A stretch of 21,241 bases of DNA from a virus: positions 1 to 21,241 of IMG/VR virus record IMGVR_UViG_3300042337_000084; one strand, 5' to 3'. Each line of letters begins with the position of its first letter. Within the stretch, counting starts at the first letter, position 1. The notes below the pieces were generated by a model, which was given only the letters and a program-made list of their open reading frames with translations, did no database searches and was not told where the DNA came from. The position numbers and the translations under genes were made by a program. Shown in pieces: positions 12,713-19,440 of the stretch.

Positions 12713-12802
12713 GTGGCGAAAATGCAGTCACGCCCTTTTTTTTGGTTGACACTATAGTTTGTCTCAATTGAAAATCCGCACATCATAGGAACAGGATTAC
12801 AT
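12713..12802 (+). promoter_or_regulatory. Short intergenic segment with T-run and TTGACA
   Basis: A run of eight T (12736-12743) follows a weak GGCG/CGCC pair (12715-12718 with 12731-12734), a poor terminator. It is followed at once by TTGACA (12746-12751), a perfect -35 hexamer. The matching -10 position holds only TTGAAA-like sequence. AGGA before ATG 12803 is a ribosome site. This may be a boundary where transcription is re-set for the capsid genes. Confidence 0.33.
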
Positions 12803-13222
12803 ATGGCTGTTTCAAGCAAAGAAATGATGGATATGCTCAAGTCTGAGCAACCACAACCGACACCTCCTCCCAACGAGCAGGCCAGCCAGACTGCGCCTAT
12901 GCCATCCCCAATGACCACGCCTGAGCCACAGTCGGGCAACATGGAGCAAGCACGTTTGAACGTGATGATGGCGCTCGATATGATCCAGAACGCCTTGCAG
13001 ACCTTTGGCCTTGAGTCCGAAGAGGGCATGGCACTTCAGGATGTTGTTGGAAAGATTACGGCAAAATTCGGAGAGCGTGAGTCTGATACCCGTCAACTCA
13101 TGCCAGCAGAGATCATGAATTTGATTCAAACCTTGCCGCAGGCGGGTGGTGCAACCCCTGAAGCAAGGGCAGTCGCAGCAGCACCAGCACCCGGAACTCA
13201 ACAACCTCCATTACCCATTTAA
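12803..13222 (+). CDS. Pro/Gln-rich protein with helical core, 139 aa
   Basis: The N-terminal 50 residues (SSKEMMDMLKSEQPQPTPPP onward) are low-complexity Pro/Gln/Thr. The middle is an acidic helical domain (EQARLNVMMALDMIQNALQT, then GMALQDVVGKITAKFGE and MPAEIMNLIQTL). The C-terminus is Ala/Pro/Gln again. This linker-helix-linker form is common in short phage head proteins upstream of scaffold and capsid. It may be a scaffold helper or internal protein. No specific family identified. Confidence 0.66.
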   Translation: MAVSSKEMMDMLKSEQPQPTPPPNEQASQTAPMPSPMTTPEPQSGNMEQARLNVMMALDMIQNALQTFGLESEEGMALQDVVGKITAKFGERESDTRQLMPAEIMNLIQTLPQAGGATPEARAVAAAPAPGTQQPPLPI

Positions 13223-13232
13223 GGAGAAGTAA

Positions 13233-13418
13233 ATGGAACTCTTCAAACCACGTGGCAATCTGGCTCCGCGCCGACCCACAGATAACACTCAGCAGAACGG
13301 TCAAATCGTCAACACTCCGCGCTTTGCAGAGTTTGGCGGCTTAACTGCTCCAAACAAAATTGGCCCCAAGAACAAAATGACTCTTGGTAAGCCGGGTGAC
13401 GGTAAAAAAGTCATCTAA
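13233..13418 (+). CDS. Small basic protein, 61 aa
   Basis: AAGGAGA six bases before ATG 13233 is a strong ribosome site. The protein MELFKPRGNLAPRRPTDNTQ continues with RFAEFGGLTAPNKIGPKNKM and ends GKKVI. It is Pro/Gly/Lys/Asn-rich, without cysteines or membrane span. It fills the gap between the helical protein and the scaffold candidate in the head operon. Unknown function. Confidence 0.66.
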   Translation: MELFKPRGNLAPRRPTDNTQQNGQIVNTPRFAEFGGLTAPNKIGPKNKMTLGKPGDGKKVI

Positions 13419-13440
13419 TTGACAGAAAGGGGCTAACAAA

Positions 13441-13971
13441 ATGTCATTAGAGAATTTATCCGTAGAAGCACAACAAGAGTTGGCAATGCTTGCAAAGACT
13501 TTGGCTGAAGACCCAAAGACGCGCAGATCATTTCTTCAACTTACTAAGCAAGTACGCCCGGATGTTCCAATCCCTGAGATTGAAATTGAAGAGCGTACTA
13601 ACTCAGTCCTTCAGCAAGCCGAAGACCGTGTTAAGTCTTTAGAAGACAAACTACGGGCTAAGGAAGCGCGGGAAGAGTTAACAAAACGCCGCGATACCCT
13701 AGTCAAGAAGGGTCTTGTCGAGTCCGAAGACGAAATCAAGGAAGTCGAGAAGATCATGGTTGAAAAAGGTATTGCAAATCACGAAACCGCTGCTGAATAC
13801 CATTCGTGGATGAAGCAAGCGGCAGCGCCTACACCATCGCAGTTTCCGCAGCCCGTAATGTCGAAGTTTAATACCAAGGATTTTATGAAGAATCCTGTTG
13901 GTGCGGCACGTGACGCGGCTCATGCAGCATTAAGCGAATTTAGGAAAAATCCGAAGCCTATTGGCTTTTGA
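13441..13971 (+). CDS. Probable scaffolding protein
   Basis: This 176-residue acidic protein lies directly before the major capsid gene, the usual scaffold place. Residues 40-110 are a coiled coil (EERTNSVLQQAEDRVKSLED, KLRAKEAREELTKRRDTLVK, DEIKEVEKIMVEKG). A short linker (AAPTPSQFPQPV) and a basic C-terminal helix end (KFNTKDFMKNPVGAARDAAH and KNPKPIGF) follow. Scaffolds typically bind the coat protein through a basic C-terminal helix, which fits. The ribosome site is AAGGGG before ATG 13441. No protease motif is seen. The call rests on position and architecture rather than sequence match. Confidence 0.68.
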   Translation: MSLENLSVEAQQELAMLAKTLAEDPKTRRSFLQLTKQVRPDVPIPEIEIEERTNSVLQQAEDRVKSLEDKLRAKEAREELTKRRDTLVKKGLVESEDEIKEVEKIMVEKGIANHETAAEYHSWMKQAAAPTPSQFPQPVMSKFNTKDFMKNPVGAARDAAHAALSEFRKNPKPIGF

Positions 13972-13996
13972 TTTTATTGGTTTAGGGGCTTTTTTC
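13954..13996 (+). terminator. Weak hairpin and T-rich run between scaffold and capsid genes
   Basis: AAGCC 13954-13958 pairs with GGCTT 13963-13967 around TATT, overlapping the scaffold stop and followed by TTTGATTTTATT. GGGGC and a run of six T come at 13986-13996. The stem is short, so at most a leaky terminator or a spacer that tunes scaffold-to-capsid expression. Confidence 0.25.
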
Positions 13997-14009
13997 TAGG
14001 AGATTAAAA

Positions 14010-15011
14010 ATGCCTATTGGCGGAGGAATTATACCGGCCTCTGGGAGTCAACAATACACGGAACTTACGTATGTAACGCGCCGTGCGTTTATTCCCAAGA
14101 TGGTCGTGCAGATTTACAACTCTACGCCCCTCATGGCTGCACTGATCGCCAATAGTCAAACCGCTTCCGGCGGTGTGTCATCGGTGACTGTGCCTGTCCA
14201 AGGGTCACAGTTTGTTAACGCTCAGTGGTCGGATTACTCCGGCTCCTTTGCACAGCCTAGCGTACAGCAGGGCGCTTACAACGCGGAATTCAACCTGAAA
14301 CTTCTAGTTTCTCCGGTTCCTTTCCTCGGCATGGAAGGCGCAGTGCAGCAAGATTACGCCATCATCCCGTTGATCGAAGCACGTATGAACGATGCGACCA
14401 ACGTAATGATGGACGCAATGGCTACCTCGCTCTACACAAATACGTCTGACACTCAGCAGTTTACGGGCTTGCCTATCGCTGTTGACTCATCGGGTACATA
14501 CGGCAATATCAGCCGTAGCCAGTATTCGTGGTGGGCTTCTAAGGAATACGCTGCTGGTTCGGTTAACCCGACCCGTCAGAACGTACTCCAGTACATCTCC
14601 GGTACCGTTAAGAACTGCGCTGAAGTACCTACTTTCGGCGTTTGCGGCTTTGGTACTTGGACGCTTCTGGCTCAAGACTACGTAGGCCAAGAACAGTACA
14701 TGATTACTCCGGGTTCCGGATTTGATGCTGATGCCAATGGCCCACAGGCTGCGTTCCGCGCCCTGATGGTTGCTGGCGTTCCTATCTATCCTGATCCGTA
14801 CTGCCCAGAAGGTACTCTGTACCTATTGAACACAAACTATCTGTCCATGTACATCCATGAGCAGGCTTCGTTTGCGTTCACTGGCTTTGAATCGACTCTG
14901 CCAAACTTCCAGATTGGTTACGTTGGCGCGGTTCTGATGATTGCCGAAATGGTAAGCACCAAGCCTAAGTCGATGACCAAAGTGACTGGCTACAACTCTT
15001 TGACACTGTAA
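14010..15011 (+). CDS. Major capsid protein
   Basis: The 333-residue protein follows the scaffold candidate and has the composition of an HK97-fold coat protein. It has an N-terminal arm with RRAFIPKMVVQIYNSTPLMA, an E-loop-like strand segment with SSVTVPVQGSQFVNAQWSDY, and a spine-helix part EARMNDATNVMMDAMATSLY. A P-domain/A-domain region includes FGVCGFGTWTLLAQDYVGQE, RALMVAGVPIYPDPYCPEGT and YLLNTNYLSMYIHEQAS. The ribosome site is AGGAG before ATG 14010. I place it among coat proteins of short-tailed environmental phages on general pattern only. No maturation protease gene precedes it. Confidence 0.82.
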   Translation: MPIGGGIIPASGSQQYTELTYVTRRAFIPKMVVQIYNSTPLMAALIANSQTASGGVSSVTVPVQGSQFVNAQWSDYSGSFAQPSVQQGAYNAEFNLKLLVSPVPFLGMEGAVQQDYAIIPLIEARMNDATNVMMDAMATSLYTNTSDTQQFTGLPIAVDSSGTYGNISRSQYSWWASKEYAAGSVNPTRQNVLQYISGTVKNCAEVPTFGVCGFGTWTLLAQDYVGQEQYMITPGSGFDADANGPQAAFRALMVAGVPIYPDPYCPEGTLYLLNTNYLSMYIHEQASFAFTGFESTLPNFQIGYVGAVLMIAEMVSTKPKSMTKVTGYNSLTL

Positions 15012-15025
15012 AGGAGAAATAGATC

Positions 15026-15364
15026 ATGTCACTCGCACTAAATAAAATCCTCTTAGCAAGCGCTAATGCAAACAGCACGGCTGCGTACTTTGTTGCAGGT
15101 TCTACTGGCCTGACTTCAGGTGCTTCTTCTGTGCTTGACGCTGGTTCTTATGTTTTCTATCCCGTAGCAAACGTTGCTGTTCAGGTGAATAACTCATCTG
15201 CCGGTACAGGTTTTGCTACCGTTTTAGCAAACAATACTGGTGGCTTTATGATTGCAGATGGCACCAACGTGCGGATTACCAACTTGGGCAACCAGTTGGC
15301 AACTTCTACGTATGTTGTTGTCGGCAGCGAACAAGCGGCTCCCGAAACCTTCGGTAACGTTTAA
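15026..15364 (+). CDS. Probable capsid decoration protein I (112 aa)
   Basis: AAAGGAG precedes ATG 15026. The protein is rich in Ala, Ser, Gly, Thr and Val with short strands (SLALNKILLASANANSTAAY, FYPVANVAVQVNNSSAGTGF, NVRITNLGNQLATSTYVVVG) and no charged core. This beta-rich, low-charge build, small size and place right after the coat gene match head-decoration or head-fibre-base proteins. It has no match I can name and could also be a minor tail-like protein. Confidence 0.58.
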   Translation: MSLALNKILLASANANSTAAYFVAGSTGLTSGASSVLDAGSYVFYPVANVAVQVNNSSAGTGFATVLANNTGGFMIADGTNVRITNLGNQLATSTYVVVGSEQAAPETFGNV

Positions 15365-15373
15365 GGAGGCATC

Positions 15374-15775
15374 ATGGACGCAAATGCCGTAGGCCGTGAA
15401 TATCCAGATGGTTTTGGATATAAGCGCCTTGGTTTCTTGCAAGGCCAATCAATTGGCACTGCTGGAGACACTGTAATTTCCGTTCAGGAAGGCAATAAGT
15501 ACATTGTGCGTCAAGTTACTTTGAGCAATTTTAGCGCTGCTGCTACTGGTGCTGACGTTGGGGTTCATACCTCAACGGCGGCAACTGGTACCGATGTTGC
15601 TGATACTCAAACATTAACTGGCGCGTCCAGCACGGCATCGTATGTAAATCTTACGTTGTCTTCTGCTGCAAACGCCAATGTGTTTACTGCACCTGCCTTG
15701 TATTTCAACGTAAACGTTGCGGCTACAGGTATTACCTGTGACGTAGCGATCTATGGAGATATTGTCACGTTATGA
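15374..15775 (+). CDS. Probable capsid decoration protein II (133 aa)
   Basis: AAGGAGG precedes ATG 15374. After an N-terminal segment (GREYPDGFGYKRLGFLQGQS) the rest is beta-rich: GDTVISVQEGNKYIVRQVTL, SNFSAAATGADVGVHTS, TASYVNLTLSSAANANVFTA, YFNVNVAATGITCDVAIYGD. The jelly-roll-like pattern, Ala/Thr/Asn richness and position two genes after the coat gene suggest a second outer-capsid or vertex protein. It is not an evident copy of decoration candidate I. Its stop overlaps the next ATG. Confidence 0.6.
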   Translation: MDANAVGREYPDGFGYKRLGFLQGQSIGTAGDTVISVQEGNKYIVRQVTLSNFSAAATGADVGVHTSTAATGTDVADTQTLTGASSTASYVNLTLSSAANANVFTAPALYFNVNVAATGITCDVAIYGDIVTL

Positions 15776-16125
15776 GCAATAGTGTGTTTGTCACCAATAG
15801 AGGCGTTCCGTTTGTTGGTCGCTATGAAAACGTGGAATACACGTTTGAAAACGGCAAAGAAGTGGAACTGTCACTAGATGCTGCCAAACACATTCTTGGT
15901 TACGGCGATGATAATAAAGAGCCATATTTTGTAAGGCTTGGTTGGATGAAGATGAATACTGATCTGCCCCGCGCTGTAGAGCGTATGCAGACCGTTTCAT
16001 TTTCATCTGAGCCTGCAAAAAAAGTCCACTTGTCAGCCCCGGTGGTGGAACGAGTAGCCGCACCAATGCCCAAAGTCCAAAAGGCTGAGAGCAGAGGTGT
16101 GGCAAAAGTCCAGCAGTTACAGTAA
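15772..16125 (+). CDS. Head-associated protein of unknown function (117 aa)
   Basis: ATGA overlap couples it to the upstream gene. The N-terminal two thirds form a compact domain (FVTNRGVPFVGRYENVEYTF, VELSLDAAKHILGYGDDNKE, PYFVRLGWMK), and the C-terminal 40 residues are Ala/Val/Lys-rich and probably disordered. Small proteins with an 'F.GR.....Y.F..G....L....A..I.G' pattern occur beside coat genes in other phages, but I cannot give a role. Head completion is plausible from position. Confidence 0.62.
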   Translation: MSNSVFVTNRGVPFVGRYENVEYTFENGKEVELSLDAAKHILGYGDDNKEPYFVRLGWMKMNTDLPRAVERMQTVSFSSEPAKKVHLSAPVVERVAAPMPKVQKAESRGVAKVQQLQ

Positions 16126-16134
16126 TGGTAAAAG

Positions 16135-16773
16135 ATGCCTACTCTAAACGAATACATCACCGAAACGCGGCGATTGCTGCATGACGTTAATGGTAATTTC
16201 TGGACTGACCAAGAACTAACAGATTACATTAACGATGCTAGAGGCCACACGGTACAAGATTCCGGGTGCCGCCGAATCCTGCAAACTTACACGCTGACTG
16301 TAGGCGATGAGACTATCGACTACTCTGACCTGACGCAGGGCAACAATACAATTGATATTCTTAATATCAACCTTTATTGGGGTGATAGTCGCTGGCCTAT
16401 GTACTACATGGCTTGGACGGATTTCAATGCTCAATTGCGTTTCTGGCAAAACTACAACGGAAGGCCAATTGGCTTTTCGATATATGGGGCTAAAACTATC
16501 TACATAGGGCCAAAACCGGATCAAGCCTATGAAATCGAATTGGATACTGTCGTTCTTCCATCGGCTCTTGTCACTGGGTCGCAGCCCGACACAGACATCC
16601 CAAGTCCGTACTACGAAGCAGTCGCGTACTACGCAGCAAGCAAAGCCAAGTATCAAGAACAAAGTTACGGCGAATCGGAAATCTTCAAGCAAGAATACAC
16701 GAAGCAAATCCTCGGTGCGTTGAATAGCACCTTTACCCGCCGCCTACCGTCTGTTTATCAGTCGGGGTACTAA
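16135..16773 (+). CDS. Head-tail adaptor-like protein (212 aa)
   Basis: The opening LNEYITETRRLLHDVNGNFW, then TDQELTDYINDARGHTVQDS, matches the N-terminal helix-turn of podovirus adaptor proteins that bind below the portal. The middle is strand-rich (TLTVGDETIDYSDL, then FSIYGAKTIYIGPKPDQAYE) and the C-terminal helices contain PYYEAVAYYAASKAKYQEQS and KQEYTKQILGALNST. Position between the capsid group and the gp10-like hub agrees with a P22 gp4/T7 gp11-type role. The start has no strong ribosome site; translation may depend on the gene ahead. Confidence 0.68.
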   Translation: MPTLNEYITETRRLLHDVNGNFWTDQELTDYINDARGHTVQDSGCRRILQTYTLTVGDETIDYSDLTQGNNTIDILNINLYWGDSRWPMYYMAWTDFNAQLRFWQNYNGRPIGFSIYGAKTIYIGPKPDQAYEIELDTVVLPSALVTGSQPDTDIPSPYYEAVAYYAASKAKYQEQSYGESEIFKQEYTKQILGALNSTFTRRLPSVYQSGY

Positions 16774-18516
16774 ATGGCTGCGGTAGAGCAAAAAAAGTCT
16801 TATTTCGTAAGCAAGGACTTTAAGGGCGTAAACGTCAAGAATAACCGCACCGCTATCGGTGAGGGTGAGTTTGCTTGGCTAGAAAACACCCAACCAATCG
16901 GCTACGGCAATATTAAGATTGTAAACGCTCCAAATACGCTGGCTAATATTGCTTTTGCTAACACGGTCAGTTACATGGCCTCGGCAAATATCAATAATAC
17001 CGAATTTATGTTTGCGTTTCAGGAAGATGGACGCGCTCAATACGTCAACGTTGAGACTAATACGCTTGCCAATCTTGCCCCTGCAAACACCTTTTCCAAT
17101 GCCAATATGCAAATTGTGCAGTGGAAAAATGACCGAATCCTAATTATTGATCCAGCCAAAGGCTATAAAACTTGGGACGGAACAAATTTAGTTAGTATTG
17201 GTTCAATTGGTACGGTTACTGTAAACAATGGTGGTAGCAATTACTCAGCCCCAACGGTTACTTTTGGAACGCCCGGAGAAACGGGTGGGGTAACGGCTAC
17301 CGGAGAGGTGGTGTTAGTCGGAAATGCAGTTTCTCAAATCGTCATTACAGAAGCGGGTAGTGGGTACACATCTGCACCTACAGTCACGATCACCGATCCT
17401 ACTGGCTCAAACGCTAATGTCACTTGCACTCTTTTTAGTCAAAATGGCACTGGTATTGCCACTTTCAGTGGTCGTACTTGGATTGCTGATGGTCGCACGG
17501 TTTACTACAGTGCTGCTGACACTTACAATGACTTTATATCGGTATCTAGCGGATTCATTACGCTAACCGATTCAACGCTAAGAACAGACATAGCGGCAAT
17601 TATTGCTGCTAACAACTTTTTGTACATTTTTGGGGAAGACTCAATAAACGTCTTTTCCGATGTGCGGGTCAATAGCACCACTGGCGAGACAATCTTTACC
17701 AATACCAACGTCAGCGCTTCCATTGGTTCTGGCTTCAAATACGCCATTTTCCCGTATTTTCGATCCATGCTGTTTATGAACCGCTATGGTATCTACGCTC
17801 TGGTCGGCGCTACAACGTCAAAGATCAGCGATGACATTGACGGGATATTTCCAGACGTAGACTTTACCAAGCCGATCACTGCCGGACAGGTGTTGCTTAA
17901 CAACATTTTGTGCGCTGCGTGGACGTTTACTTACAATGAACCTACAAATGGAACCACCACGCCGCGTGAGATTCAAGCCGTGTTCTTTGACCGTAAGTGG
18001 TTCTTTACTAGCCAAGGCGATACGGTTACCCGCACGGCTTCGGCAGTCATATCAGGCAACATCATCATGTATGGCACTACGGGCCAGAACTTGATTAAGT
18101 TTTACCAAAACTCAACCAGCGGTATTAGTTGGGAAGTGGTTTCAGCCTTGTGGCCTATGGGCGATCCAATCAGGGACAAACAGGCTTTGAAAGTCGGTAT
18201 TGAGGCTACCCTTGGCACTGGTTTTGCAGACTTCACAGCCTTTATTGATTCTGAAAACCAACAGTCACCAGCCATAACATTTGCTAACTCTATTGATTGG
18301 ATCAATAACTCTAGCCAAGTGGTTCAGTGGACTAATTCTAGTGGCACCCCAATTGGTTGGACTTCTTCTACCGTTACTGGTGGAACAGACTATTATTTGT
18401 ACAAATCTGACGCTAAGATGTATGGCAAATACCTTGGCATTACACTAACTGGTGCAACGACTCCGTTCACCATTAACGGCTTCCAGATGGAGCATGAATT
18501 GAGAGCGAGGTTCTAA
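16774..18516 (+). CDS. P22 gp10-like tail hub / DNA-stabilising protein with inserted beta repeats (580 aa)
   Basis: The N-terminus has KDFKGVNVKNNRTAIGEGEF, then AWLENTQPIGYGNIKIV. The body is beta-rich: QIVQWKNDRILIIDPAKGYK, GIATFSGRTWIADGRTVYYS, FISVSSGFITLTD, IIAANNFLYIFGEDSINVF, and SMLFMNRYGIYALVGATT, ending in a C-terminal lobe with QALKVGIEATLGTG. This resembles the P22 gp10 family that closes the portal channel and carries the tail needle and fibres. Residues about 143-220 interrupt the body with two copies of a G-x-x-Y-x-x-P-T-V-T-x unit (GGSNYSAPTVTFG and GSGYTSAPTVTIT), a module common in phage and adhesin proteins. It directly follows the adaptor stop. Confidence 0.7.
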   Translation: MAAVEQKKSYFVSKDFKGVNVKNNRTAIGEGEFAWLENTQPIGYGNIKIVNAPNTLANIAFANTVSYMASANINNTEFMFAFQEDGRAQYVNVETNTLANLAPANTFSNANMQIVQWKNDRILIIDPAKGYKTWDGTNLVSIGSIGTVTVNNGGSNYSAPTVTFGTPGETGGVTATGEVVLVGNAVSQIVITEAGSGYTSAPTVTITDPTGSNANVTCTLFSQNGTGIATFSGRTWIADGRTVYYSAADTYNDFISVSSGFITLTDSTLRTDIAAIIAANNFLYIFGEDSINVFSDVRVNSTTGETIFTNTNVSASIGSGFKYAIFPYFRSMLFMNRYGIYALVGATTSKISDDIDGIFPDVDFTKPITAGQVLLNNILCAAWTFTYNEPTNGTTTPREIQAVFFDRKWFFTSQGDTVTRTASAVISGNIIMYGTTGQNLIKFYQNSTSGISWEVVSALWPMGDPIRDKQALKVGIEATLGTGFADFTAFIDSENQQSPAITFANSIDWINNSSQVVQWTNSSGTPIGWTSSTVTGGTDYYLYKSDAKMYGKYLGITLTGATTPFTINGFQMEHELRARF

Positions 18517-19437
18517 ATGGCACTTCCGGTAACTATTCCTAATACGTTTGCTAGCGCTACTACGTCTATACCGCTATCGCAGTTAGACACTAACTTCTCT
18601 ACACTTGCTAATGCTATAAACGGCATTAACAGTGGCGCAGAAACGCTTGTCAACTTAAAGGCAAGCAACGTCACAATTACTGGCGGAGTTATCAGCAACG
18701 TAACGCTGGATAACGTCAATGTTGACGTAGAAACTTTAAGTAACGTCACCCTTGTTAATGTAACGGTTACAAGTGGAACGTTTACTGGAATCACAGCAGC
18801 CAATATCGCTGGCGCAAACATTAGTTCTGGCAATGCAACATTTACCAATGTCACGGCTACTCAGGCTAATCTGACTACGGCTAACGTCACTAACCTGCAA
18901 TCAGGTAACGTAGTCATTACTGGCGGCACATTGACCGGAATTACGGCTGCAAACATTGCTGGCGCTAACATTTCTAGCGGAAACGTAACCGTAAGCATTG
19001 TTTCTTTGGCTAACGGCAATGCGGCTGCTCCTTCTTTGCGCTTTACAGATGACACGGATACTGGAATTTACAACTCAGGTGCCAATGCCATATCGTTTAC
19101 AGAGGGCGGATCAGGCTACCGTATTGGATTTAGAAATATACCGCCAGTAGGCACCAAGACAGGTTCTTACACGCTTGCTGTTGGTGATGTTGGTGAGTAC
19201 GTACAAATTGGTAGCGGAGGTTCTATTACGATTCCTGACGGTACTTTTGCCGAGGGCGATGCAATCTCGCTATTTAACAACACTAATGCTGCCGTAACGG
19301 TCAATTGTGCGATCAGCACGGCTTATATTGCCGGTACTGACACCGATAAAGCCAACGTATCTTTGGCTACCCGTGGTGTGGCTACGATCTTGTTTGCAAA
19401 CGCTAACGTCTGCGTAATCACAGGAAATGTGAGTTAA
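18517..19437 (+). CDS. Tail fibre protein with 50-residue repeat (306 aa)
   Basis: The N-terminus LPVTIPNTFASATTSIPLSQ with LDTNFSTLANAIN is the attachment segment widely seen at the start of phage fibres. Residues 50-165 are Asn/Val/Thr-rich short strands, with GITAANIAGANISSGN at 91-106 repeated at 141-156. Residues 170-205 hold the fibre motif SLRFTDDTDTGIYNSGANAI with GYRIGF. Residues 210-306 look like a beta-sandwich tip (TGSYTLAVGDVGEYVQIGSG, AISLFNNTNAAVTVNCAIS). It is probably a trimeric receptor-binding or branching fibre. It follows the hub gene with no gap, so it likely binds the hub. Confidence 0.8.
   Translation: MALPVTIPNTFASATTSIPLSQLDTNFSTLANAINGINSGAETLVNLKASNVTITGGVISNVTLDNVNVDVETLSNVTLVNVTVTSGTFTGITAANIAGANISSGNATFTNVTATQANLTTANVTNLQSGNVVITGGTLTGITAANIAGANISSGNVTVSIVSLANGNAAAPSLRFTDDTDTGIYNSGANAISFTEGGSGYRIGFRNIPPVGTKTGSYTLAVGDVGEYVQIGSGGSITIPDGTFAEGDAISLFNNTNAAVTVNCAISTAYIAGTDTDKANVSLATRGVATILFANANVCVITGNVS
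18787..18984 (+). repeat. 150-bp-period repeat inside the fibre gene
   Basis: The same 16-residue block is encoded at 18787-18834 and 18937-18984, exactly 150 bases apart. DNA copies differ mostly in codon third positions, so the duplication is old or has been kept by protein-level selection. Confidence 0.8.
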
Positions 19438-19440
19438 GAC

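Noticed and set aside
16216-16707. Antisense frame of 163 codons opposite the adaptor gene
   Set aside because: Shadow of a real gene; composition is erratic and no start signal is present.
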